Assembly: GCA_030830285.1 (NCBI GenBank)
Contig: JAURNF010000055.1
Span: 1-8,962 of the forward strand
Origin: Candidatus Kapaibacterium sp.
Lineage (GTDB): Bacteria; Bacteroidota; Ignavibacteria; Kapaibacteriales; Kapaibacteriaceae
Length of the DNA: 8,962 nucleotides
Direction of reading: 5' to 3'
The notes beneath the pieces were generated by a model. It searched no databases. It was not told the DNA's origin and saw only the letters and a program-made list of their open reading frames with translations. The translations under genes and the position numbers were made by a program. Below are positions 1 to 6,662 of this stretch, piece by piece; positions within the stretch are counted from its first letter, which is position 1; every line of letters starts with the position of its first letter.

Positions 1-8
1 ACGGAATC

Positions 9-431
9 CTAACGCTGATTTCGAGCAGCGGACTTCACAGTTGCAACCAGGATCTCCTCAAGGACTGCGATGTTCACTGCGTCGAGCTTCTTGATGTAGA
101 TGCACGACTTCCCCGTCGTATGCGGTCCGAGTCGCGACAGCATGTCACTGAGTCCAGCTACGTCTTCAAGGATGTATACCGATAATGCTGCTTTCCGAGG
201 AGAGCAGCCAATGACAAACCAGTCGAGCTCGCGTCCGCTATCGTAGCGGAGCGTTAGCGAACCAAAGCCGATCATGCTTGGACCCCACACGACCGGGTCA
301 GCACCTGTTATTCGTCCCATGAGCGCACATACGCGCTCTGTGTCTGCTCTGCGTTGTGGATCAGCAACCGTTTCAAGCACGGTTTGGAGCGTCACCTGCG
401 TTGCTGTCGTTTTCAGTGTTGCTTTTGCCAT
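9..431 (-). CDS. DUF1801 domain protein (YdhG-like)
   Basis: This is a complete small soluble protein of about 140 residues. The family match rests on a run of motifs typical of DUF1801: a WGPSMIGFG segment, then LTLRYDSGRELDWFVIG, then SPRKAALSVYI, and finally an LGPHTTGKSCIYIKKL stretch. These are read directly from the translation; assignment to the family is from memory of its consensus. The biochemical role of DUF1801 proteins is poorly defined, so no function is assigned. I chose the ATG at 429-431 because family members commonly begin with MAK; an in-frame ATG at 447-449 would add six residues (MVVSLD) and cannot be excluded. Neither start has a strong Shine-Dalgarno sequence. The protein has no signal peptide, membrane segment or cofactor motif. 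It is divergent from the gene at 525 and seems to be a single-gene unit, although what follows it beyond the left edge is unseen. Confidence 0.88.
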   Translation of the reverse strand: MAKATLKTTATQVTLQTVLETVADPQRRADTERVCALMGRITGADPVVWGPSMIGFGSLTLRYDSGRELDWFVIGCSPRKAALSVYILEDVAGLSDMLSRLGPHTTGKSCIYIKKLDAVNIAVLEEILVATVKSAARNQR

Positions 432-449
432 GTCCAAACTTACAACCAT

Positions 450-524
450 GGTAATATCTTCGTGTTCTGCTCTTGCAGCACAACCCTCAGATTCACCTGT
501 AACGTACTCGATACAGTATCACCT
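450..524. promoter_or_regulatory. Divergent intergenic region, DUF1801 gene and dnaE operon
   Basis: This spacer separates two genes that point away from each other, so it or the start of either gene must hold both promoters. I looked for paired -35 and -10 elements and found none with good spacing: TACAGT at 512-517 could be a -10 for the plus strand, but no well-spaced partner is visible. No terminator or strong inverted repeat is present. The promoter role is inferred from gene orientation only. Confidence 0.35.
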
Positions 525-806
525 ATGGCAGCAATTGACCAAACAATCGAGACGTCCAAAAGCGTCGTCGAAATGCGTGAGATCATCGACACCAAGATTC
601 TCGCCCGTCCAGAAGTTCGCCTTATGCTGGACGAAACACGTTGGGAAGGCAACGTCCTGCATGCACGTGGAAAACTTGGCCACGGCACTGTCACGGTGGA
701 ACACCATCGCGTACATATCCACATTGAGCTTTCCCTCTTTGGTGCTGCCGCACGTGGACAACTTGAGTCGATGCTGACGGAGCAGGTAAAGCGTCTCGGT
801 AAGTAG
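525..806 (+). CDS. Small polyhydroxyalkanoic acid system-like protein
   Basis: This is a 93-residue soluble protein. Its C-terminal half (residues 40-93) reads RWEGNVLHARGKLGHGTV, followed by a short strand-rich section with alternating hydrophobic residues (VHIHIELSLFGAAARG) and an amphipathic helix ending in VKRLGK. This order (W-E-G, a G-x-(V/I) strand, a strand ending near a small-residue turn, then a terminal helix) resembles the PHA_gran_rgn family, which is annotated as a polyhydroxyalkanoic acid system protein and is about 90-100 residues long. The resemblance is by eye, and the biochemical role of that family is not well established. No PHA synthase, phasin or depolymerase gene occurs in this window, so a role in PHA storage is unsupported here. 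The start at ATG 525 was preferred over upstream in-frame starts because the preceding frame is cysteine-rich and non-conserved in character. The stop lies 8 bases before dnaE, so the two genes are probably co-transcribed. Confidence 0.68.
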   Translation: MAAIDQTIETSKSVVEMREIIDTKILARPEVRLMLDETRWEGNVLHARGKLGHGTVTVEHHRVHIHIELSLFGAAARGQLESMLTEQVKRLGK

Positions 807-814
807 ATTGCAGC

Positions 815-3800
815 ATGAGTTTTGTCCACCTCCACAACCACACACATTTCTCGCTCCTCGATGCCGCGGCCAGCCCACAAACGCTGATCGATGCAGCCAT
901 CAAGGATGGTCAGAAGGCACTTGCCATCACCGACCACGGTGTGATGTTTGGTTGCTTTGAGTTTTACAAGAAGGCGAAGAAATCCGGCATCAAGCCGATC
1001 ATCGGCTGCGAGGTCTACATCGCTGTGCGAAAGCACACCGACCGGGAAAAAATCCAAGACGCTGCGAAAAAGCGCAACTACTACCATCTTGTCTTGCTTG
1101 CGAAGAACGAGCAAGGATACAAGAACCTCATCAAGCTTACATCCATCGGTCACACGCATGGCTACTACTACAAGCCGCGGATCGACATGGACCTGCTTCG
1201 ACAGTATCATGAGGGTCTGATTGCAACATCGGCATGTCTGGCCGGACCCATCAACGCTCCGATGCTCGCAGGTGACGTCGATACAGCACGTGCCAACGCG
1301 ATCACCCTGAAAGAGATCTTTGGTGATGACTTCTACATCGAGCTCCAGGATCACGGTCTACCTGAAGATAAACACGTCCTCGAGTTCGCTCCGAAACTTG
1401 CGAAAGAGCTCGGCATCAAGCTGGTTGTCACCAATGATGCGCACTACGTCAAGAAAGAAGATGCCGTCGCCCACAACGTGCTCCTGCACATCAACAAGGA
1501 TGCATCATTCGCGCGTGACGGACAGTTCAATGTGAAGACCGACCTGCGGTACAAGGTGCCTGAGATGTACCTCAAGACGCAGTCGGAGATGAAGAAGCTC
1601 TTCAAGGATTTTGCGCAAGGGATTGAGTCGACGGAAGAAATCGCCGACAAGGTAGATCTGAAGATTCCGACAGATCTGCAACTGCCGCAATTCCCTATCC
1701 CTGCCGATAGTGATGCGACCACACTCGAGGACTACCTCGAAGAGATCACGATGAAGGGGCTTGAAGAGCGATTCCCTCAGCTTACGAGTACAATTCTTGA
1801 TCGTGTGAGCTTTGAGCTGGCTGTTATCCGTCGAATGGGTTACGCTGGCTACTTCCTCATCGTATGGGACTTTATCCGCGCTGCTCGCGAGATGAGCGTT
1901 CGCGTCGGACCTGGCCGTGGCTCTGCTGCGGGCTCACTCGTAGCGTACGCCCTTGGCATCACGAACATCGACCCGCTGAAGTACGATCTGCTGTTCGAGC
2001 GATTCCTCAATCCCGACCGTGTGTCGATGCCGGATATCGACGTTGACTTCTCTGACGATAAGCGCGAGCGAGTCATCGAGTACGTAAAGGAGAAGTACGG
2101 CGCTGACTCCGTTGCACAGATCATCACGTTTGGTACGCTTTCGTCTCGAGCTGTCCTCAAGGATGTTGGGCGGGTCATGGGGATTGATCTTGCTACGATC
2201 AACAGCATCACCGATAAGATTCCCGTAGTTCTTGGGAAGGTTCACTCGTTGAAAGATGCGGTTGAACTCCCTGATCTCAAGTGGCTCAAGACTTCTGACG
2301 ATCAGCGTATCAAGGATATGCTCGAGTACGCGATGACCCTTGAGGGATTCGCGCGTAACTCATCGCTCCACGCCGCTGGGGTTGTGATTGCACCTGGTCC
2401 GATCAGTGACTATGTGCCGGTGTATAAGACACCGAACACCGAGCCCGCGACGCAGTACAACATGAAGGATCTTGAAGAAGCAGGTCTTCTCAAGATGGAC
2501 TTCCTTGGTTTGCGGACGTTGAGCATCATTGACGAGACCTTGCTCCAGATCAAGCGTAATCATGGCGTCGATATCGATATCGATGCTGTTGATTTCAACG
2601 ACACTGCTACCTACGAGCTCTTCTCACGAGGTCAGACACTAGCCGTGTTCCAGTTCGAATCGGAACCGATGCAGAAGGCGCTTCGTGAACTCAAGCCAAC
2701 GGTGCTCGAGGACTTGATCGCGATGAACGCTCTGTACCGTCCGGGTCCGATGGGCAACATCCCTGACTTCATCGACCGCAAGCACGGACGTAAGCCTATC
2801 GAGTACCTGCATCCATTGATGGAGCCAATTCTCGAAAAGACCTACGGCATCATCGTCTACCAAGAGCAGGTTATGCAGCTCGTGCAGACGCTCGCTGGCT
2901 TCACGCTGGCGCAGTCCGACGTTATGCGTCGAGCCATGGGTAAGAAGGACGAGAAGTCCATGGCCGAACAGCGATCTAAGTTCGTTGAAGGTGCCCTCAG
3001 TAATGCAGGCATCAGTGAGGCAACCGCTACAGAAATCTTCGACCTCATTCAGAAGTTTGCCGCCTACGGTTTCAACAAGTCACACTCTGCTGCATACTCC
3101 TACCTTGCATTCCAAACAGCATGGCTGAAAACGCATTATCCTGCTGAGTTCCTTGCCGCCAACATGACGGCTGAACTCAACGATCAGGATAAGATCGTTC
3201 GGTTGATCGATGAGGCACGTCGTTTCTCGATTACCGTTCTCCCGCCCGATGTTAATCGTTCAACGGCAACCTTCGTTGCTGACAAGAATGTGATCTACTT
3301 CGGCATGGCTGGGATTAAAACCGTCGGCATTACTGCGGTTGATGCAATCGTTGAGGCACGCCAGGAACAAACCTTTACGTCGATCTTCGATTTCTCTGCT
3401 CGCGTCGAAAAGAAAGTCGTCAACAGACGCGTGCTCGAAGCACTGGTCTGCACCGGTGCATTCGACTCACTCAACAGTGGTCATCGCGCGCAGCTGTTCT
3501 CGGTGATCGACACAGCCCTCCATTATGCGTCACAGGTACAAGACGACGTGCTGTCGAGCTCGGGTGGACTGTTTGGCACGCAAGAGATCGAAAAGCCAAA
3601 GGAGCCTTCGCTGCCCCTTATCGATCCATGGCCAGAGCGTGATCGCCTCAAGAAGGAACGTGAGTACCTCAACTTCTACATCTCCGGACATCCGCTTCAA
3701 GAGTATGCACTGGCCGTGCAGTCGTTTAGTACCCTCTCGTTGGCGCGCTTAGATCCTGACCTCAATGGCAAACCTGTGCGGATGTGCGGTTTGCTCAGCG

Positions 3801-4267
3801 ACGTACGTACAAAGCTTGATCGACGCGAAAACACGTTCGCGATTCTCAAGATTGAGCAATACAATGGCAGCGCTGAGGCGATCCTATGGAGCGACGCGTA
3901 CAAGAAGTTCGCAGAGCTGCTTCGACCGGATACGGTGATCGTTGCTATTGGGAAGTGCGAGATCAACGGTGATGCGGCAAAGATCGTTGTCGACGAAGTG
4001 CTCACACTCGAACAAGCAGAGAAGAAGTTCTCAAAGGGCTACGTCGTGTGTATCCGTCCTGATCGTGTGACGGATGACCATCTGCGCGAATTGAAGGAGC
4101 GATGCAACACGAGAGATGCTGAAGACTCCATTTCGTTCATCGTCATGCACCCCGAGGGTAAGCGTCAGTACCTTACGACGATGAAGATCAAGACATCGAA
4201 GGAGAACACAGCATTCCTGTGCTCAACGTTTGGCGAGAGCAACGTTCTCATCGATACAGAACGGTAA
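815..4267 (+). CDS. dnaE: DNA polymerase III subunit alpha (replicative)
   Basis: This is the catalytic subunit of the chromosomal replicase, a C-family polymerase of 1150 residues, close to the usual DnaE length of about 1160. Visible domains, in order, are as follows. The PHP domain (about 1-280) keeps metal ligands H7, H9, D16, D40-H41, E66, H91, C141, D208 and H210, most of which are lost in E. coli DnaE. The polymerase core follows, with GPGRGSAAGSLVAYALG and the catalytic PDIDVDF motif (D407, D409); the third aspartate is D562 in KMDFLGLRTL. Next come the fingers and conserved helices (NALYRPGPMG, HSAAYSYLAFQTAWLKTHYP), a helix-hairpin-helix region near 828 (YFGMAGIKTVG), a candidate clamp-binding segment SGGLF (916-920), an OB fold from about 987, and a C-terminal domain. 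There is no DEDD exonuclease domain, so it is DnaE and not PolC. The start has no clear Shine-Dalgarno sequence; it lies 8 bases after the upstream gene, and a transporter gene follows after 12 bases. Confidence 0.98.
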   Translation: MSFVHLHNHTHFSLLDAAASPQTLIDAAIKDGQKALAITDHGVMFGCFEFYKKAKKSGIKPIIGCEVYIAVRKHTDREKIQDAAKKRNYYHLVLLAKNEQGYKNLIKLTSIGHTHGYYYKPRIDMDLLRQYHEGLIATSACLAGPINAPMLAGDVDTARANAITLKEIFGDDFYIELQDHGLPEDKHVLEFAPKLAKELGIKLVVTNDAHYVKKEDAVAHNVLLHINKDASFARDGQFNVKTDLRYKVPEMYLKTQSEMKKLFKDFAQGIESTEEIADKVDLKIPTDLQLPQFPIPADSDATTLEDYLEEITMKGLEERFPQLTSTILDRVSFELAVIRRMGYAGYFLIVWDFIRAAREMSVRVGPGRGSAAGSLVAYALGITNIDPLKYDLLFERFLNPDRVSMPDIDVDFSDDKRERVIEYVKEKYGADSVAQIITFGTLSSRAVLKDVGRVMGIDLATINSITDKIPVVLGKVHSLKDAVELPDLKWLKTSDDQRIKDMLEYAMTLEGFARNSSLHAAGVVIAPGPISDYVPVYKTPNTEPATQYNMKDLEEAGLLKMDFLGLRTLSIIDETLLQIKRNHGVDIDIDAVDFNDTATYELFSRGQTLAVFQFESEPMQKALRELKPTVLEDLIAMNALYRPGPMGNIPDFIDRKHGRKPIEYLHPLMEPILEKTYGIIVYQEQVMQLVQTLAGFTLAQSDVMRRAMGKKDEKSMAEQRSKFVEGALSNAGISEATATEIFDLIQKFAAYGFNKSHSAAYSYLAFQTAWLKTHYPAEFLAANMTAELNDQDKIVRLIDEARRFSITVLPPDVNRSTATFVADKNVIYFGMAGIKTVGITAVDAIVEARQEQTFTSIFDFSARVEKKVVNRRVLEALVCTGAFDSLNSGHRAQLFSVIDTALHYASQVQDDVLSSSGGLFGTQEIEKPKEPSLPLIDPWPERDRLKKEREYLNFYISGHPLQEYALAVQSFSTLSLARLDPDLNGKPVRMCGLLSDVRTKLDRRENTFAILKIEQYNGSAEAILWSDAYKKFAELLRPDTVIVAIGKCEINGDAAKIVVDEVLTLEQAEKKFSKGYVVCIRPDRVTDDHLRELKERCNTRDAEDSISFIVMHPEGKRQYLTTMKIKTSKENTAFLCSTFGESNVLIDTER

Positions 4268-4279
4268 CAACAGGGAACC

Positions 4280-5524
4280 ATGCAACAACTTGCCTCCGCA
4301 CTCGGGATCATTGTCATCATCGCTCTCACGATTGCGTGGTCATCCTCACGGAAGGATATTCCATGGCGCACCGTGTTGTTTGGCATGCTGCTGCAACTTG
4401 TTCTTGCACTCGGAATGGTCCTCTTCCCTCCTGGGGTAGCTGCGTTTCAATACCTCGGTGATGGTGTCACATGGTTCCTCGGATTTGCACGTGACGGAGC
4501 TGCATTCTTGTTTGGCGACCTTCCGCTACCGAAAGGACAAGGTGTTGTTGGCTTTCAGTTTGCGCTAACAATCCTATCAGTGGTTGTCTTCTTCTCGTCG
4601 TGCATGAGTGTGCTCTACCACTACGGGATCATGCAACGCGTTGTGCGTTGGTCTGCACGTGTGCTGGAACGCACCATGGGAACATCCCCCATTGAGTCGA
4701 TCAATACTGTTGGTGAGATCTTCCTTGGTCAGACGGAGTCTCCCCTGCTTGTACGACACTATATCCCGAAGATTTCATCCTCGGAGCTCTTTGCGATGAT
4801 GGTTGGCGGGTTCGCCACCATTGCTGGTTCAACGATGGGTGTTTACATCGCACGCGGCATCAATGCTACCGACCTCATGATTGCATCGATCCTGGCTGCA
4901 CCTGCCGCGCTCGTGCTGGCGAAGATTGCGCAACCTCAGCGCGAGCATGATCGCGAGCTTCGCGTGGAGACACTCGATCCTGTGATATCCTCTGGGAATG
5001 TGCTCGATGCCGTGGCACACGGAGCACTCGATGGTGCAAAGCTTGCGCTCAATGTGATTGTCGTGCTGATTGCCTTCAAAGCAATCGTAGCATTCTTGGA
5101 TGCACTCCTCGGCATCGGCGCATCGTCGCTTGCCACAGCCGGTGTGACGTGGTTCCCGACATCGATTGAGTCGATTCTTGGCTGGTGCTTCCTTCCATTT
5201 GCCTGGCTCACAGGAATTCCGTCACACGAGGCAACAGCGTTCGCATCGCTGCTCGGAACCAAGATCGCGCTCACGGAATTCATCGCCTACGATCGCCTCG
5301 CAGGCATGGTCGCCGATGGGACGCTCAGCGACCGCACGGTGCGTCTTGCAACCATCGCACTCTGTGGCTTTGCGAACGTTATGTCTATCGGAATTCAGAT
5401 AGGCGGCTACGGCATGATGGCGCCTGATCGACGGGCAGAAGTAGCGCGATTCGGCCTCAAAGCAATGTGCATCGGTGCACTTGCCAACCTTCTGACTGCT
5501 TGCGTGGTTGGACTCTTGATCTGA
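4280..5524 (+). CDS. Concentrative nucleoside transporter, NupC/CNT family
   Basis: This inner-membrane symporter of 414 residues has the usual length of bacterial CNT (SLC28-type) proteins, which import nucleosides with sodium or protons. Hydrophobic segments run through most of its length. Family motifs are clear: GQTESP at 150-155 (matching the Q-T-E nucleoside-binding triad of the Vibrio cholerae protein), GSTMGVYIARG in the following segment, TEFIAY at 332-337 with E333 matching the substrate-binding glutamate, and ALCGFAN with N366 and S369 in the corresponding positions. Ligand and sodium-binding assignments are by analogy to the V. cholerae structure. Two points differ from the common bacterial pattern: T332 replaces the usual asparagine of the NEF(V/I)AY motif, and VMSI follows the FAN motif. 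The coupling ion and nucleoside preference cannot be read with confidence. A GGGA sequence 4 bases before the ATG is a plausible Shine-Dalgarno site. It starts 12 bases after dnaE, so it is probably in the same transcript. Confidence 0.94.
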   Translation: MQQLASALGIIVIIALTIAWSSSRKDIPWRTVLFGMLLQLVLALGMVLFPPGVAAFQYLGDGVTWFLGFARDGAAFLFGDLPLPKGQGVVGFQFALTILSVVVFFSSCMSVLYHYGIMQRVVRWSARVLERTMGTSPIESINTVGEIFLGQTESPLLVRHYIPKISSSELFAMMVGGFATIAGSTMGVYIARGINATDLMIASILAAPAALVLAKIAQPQREHDRELRVETLDPVISSGNVLDAVAHGALDGAKLALNVIVVLIAFKAIVAFLDALLGIGASSLATAGVTWFPTSIESILGWCFLPFAWLTGIPSHEATAFASLLGTKIALTEFIAYDRLAGMVADGTLSDRTVRLATIALCGFANVMSIGIQIGGYGMMAPDRRAEVARFGLKAMCIGALANLLTACVVGLLI

Positions 5525-5527
5525 CGA

Positions 5528-6004
5528 TTACTTGCGCGTTCCATCCGTCAACAGACGGTCGATATCAACTTCACCCCGATCCCACACTTCGTCGACCGAG
5601 GCAAGAGTTTCGGATACAAGCGCATCAACTTCTGTGAGATCCGCATCACTCTGCATCACCACAGCGTCATCTGTCATCCCAACGCTGTGACTATCAACGC
5701 GTTGCGCCGAGACATTCGATGGTTGATTCGTCGGTGACGTGGTCACGAGAATCAGAACGACTGCCACAGCACTACCCGCACCAGCAAGCCACATCGATGG
5801 CTGCGCAAACCATGATCGCCGCTGAACGCGAATCTTCCGCTGCCGAGCAAATGACTGCACATCGAGTTGCCGGGAAATGCGCTGTCGATGCGCAATGAGC
5901 ATGTCAGCAGCGTCGGCCTCCGACTGATTGGTATCGTCTGATGCAAGGATCTCCCGAAGCTCTGCATCGATATCGTGACGGGATGGTCTCATGTTATCAC
6001 TCAT
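5528..6004 (-). CDS. Single-pass membrane protein, probable anti-sigma factor
   Basis: This 158-residue protein is placed directly after an ECF sigma gene and overlaps it by 8 bases (ATGAGTGA junction, where the sigma stop TGA falls within the start of this gene). The overlap suggests coupled translation. The N-terminal 70 residues are charged and mostly helical in character, with a basic stretch (residues 53-63, ARQRKIRVQRR) just before a hydrophobic segment at 71-88 (MWLAGAGSAVAVVLILVT). The remainder, residues 90-158, is polar and acidic and ends in a LTEVDALVSETLASVDEVWDRGEVDIDRL segment. Basic residues before the membrane segment support a cytoplasmic N-terminus. The protein has no cysteine and no H-x3-C-x2-C zinc motif, so it is not a typical ZAS-type anti-sigma factor. 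The function is inferred from gene order and topology only; I do not recognise the sequence family. A later in-frame ATG at 5990-5992 is possible. No clear Shine-Dalgarno sequence precedes it, and the stop is 3 bases from the convergent transporter stop. Confidence 0.7.
   Translation of the reverse strand: MSDNMRPSRHDIDAELREILASDDTNQSEADAADMLIAHRQRISRQLDVQSFARQRKIRVQRRSWFAQPSMWLAGAGSAVAVVLILVTTSPTNQPSNVSAQRVDSHSVGMTDDAVVMQSDADLTEVDALVSETLASVDEVWDRGEVDIDRLLTDGTRK
5545..5558. terminator. Small hairpin near convergent gene ends
   Basis: CCGTC, a four-base AACA loop and GACGG form a perfect five-base-pair stem. It begins 20 bases past the stop of the nucleoside transporter gene and lies inside the 3' end of the convergent membrane-protein gene. 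There is no T-tract on either side, so it does not meet the usual rule for an intrinsic terminator. It is recorded as the only inverted repeat noticed at the convergent junction; it may be chance. Confidence 0.2.
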
Positions 6005-6581
6005 CTGAGGAAGTCATTGTTGATGGACGGAAATCACTCTGCTTCATCGCCGCAGCAATCTTCTTGATCGCCCAGTGATAGTTGGCCTTGAGCGCACCTT
6101 CCGATGTGCCTGTAAGCTCACTCATCTCCGCGTAGGAGAGCTCATCGATGTATCGCATGCAGAAGGCTTCGCGTTGGCGCTCTGGCAACGTGGTAAGGAC
6201 GTTGTCGAGGAATGTCGTGAGGTCGTCTTCGAGTACCCGTTGATCTGGAGCCGACCCCACATCACGCGACTGATGGTGCTCAACGTCTGAGTCGATACGA
6301 AACATTCCCCGAACACGAGCACGCCGCAGCGCAGACGTCGCAACGTTCACCGTGATGCGGTAGAGCCATGTTTGGATAGAGCTCTGCTGTTGGAACGTGG
6401 CAAGAGCGCCAAGTGCTCGGATCATGACCTCTTGCACGACGTCCTGCGTGTCGTCGTGATCGAGCATGTATCGACGTGCGATACCGTACACAAACCGTTG
6501 ATGCCTGCGTACAAAGGCATTGCTGGCTTGCTCACGATCTCCAGATCGATATGCTTCAAGTATCTGGAGGTCTGAATCCAT
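5997..6581 (-). CDS. ECF-type RNA polymerase sigma factor
   Basis: This is a 194-residue alternative sigma factor that directs RNA polymerase to a specific promoter set. Two sigma regions are visible. Region 2 spans about residues 22-90 and includes DTQDVVQEVM (44-53) and TWLYRITVN (71-79), the characteristic core-binding and -10 recognition block. Region 4 spans about 125-180 with LPERQREAF (132-140), YAEMSELTG (150-158) and EGALKANYHWAIKK (161-174), the helix-turn-helix that reads the -35 element. Region 3 and region 1 are absent, as expected for an ECF factor. I chose the ATG at 6579-6581; a GTG at 6600-6602 would add seven residues (VRTLDLH) but would leave almost no leader after the candidate promoter. 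The next gene downstream overlaps the stop and likely encodes its anti-sigma factor. The MATE gene upstream ends 61 bases before the GTG, so the sigma gene may also be read from that transcript. Confidence 0.95.
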   Translation of the reverse strand: MDSDLQILEAYRSGDREQASNAFVRRHQRFVYGIARRYMLDHDDTQDVVQEVMIRALGALATFQQQSSIQTWLYRITVNVATSALRRARVRGMFRIDSDVEHHQSRDVGSAPDQRVLEDDLTTFLDNVLTTLPERQREAFCMRYIDELSYAEMSELTGTSEGALKANYHWAIKKIAAAMKQSDFRPSTMTSSDE

Positions 6582-6615
6582 ATGTAGGTCGAGAGTTCTC
6601 ACAGGGTTGTCAGCC

Positions 6616-6645
6616 TCAGACGTAACACGCAGGTGTCAGGTTTAA
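6616..6645 (-). promoter_or_regulatory. Candidate ECF-type autoregulatory promoter
   Basis: Read on the minus strand, TTAAAC (6645-6640) is followed after 17 bases by CGTC (6622-6619), within CGTCTGA. This closely resembles the AAC-containing -35 and CGTC -10 of many ECF-dependent promoters (for example the TGAAAC and CGTA elements of Bacillus sigma-W). The -35 also lies in a perfect odd palindrome, GGTTAAACC. A transcription start near 6610 would leave a leader of about 28 bases before the ATG at 6581. Position directly upstream of an ECF gene fits autoregulation, which is common for these factors. This is pattern matching, not proof. Confidence 0.5.
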
Positions 6646-6662
6646 CCGTCGTTCAGCATCGA

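Noticed and set aside
274..777. A 167-residue plus-strand frame over the DUF1801 gene and the 93-residue gene.
   Set aside because: It crosses two genes with recognised motifs on other frames and its composition is serine- and cysteine-rich with no domain.
440..1354. A 304-residue open frame on the minus strand across the 93-residue gene and the 5' part of dnaE.
   Set aside because: It is antisense to a well-supported polymerase gene, has no recognisable motif, and looks like a shadow of dnaE codon use.
2568..2583. A 16-base perfect palindrome made of repeated GATATC-type units.
   Set aside because: It lies in dnaE where it encodes a short alternating D-I-D-I stretch; a coding constraint explains it and no regulatory role is suggested.
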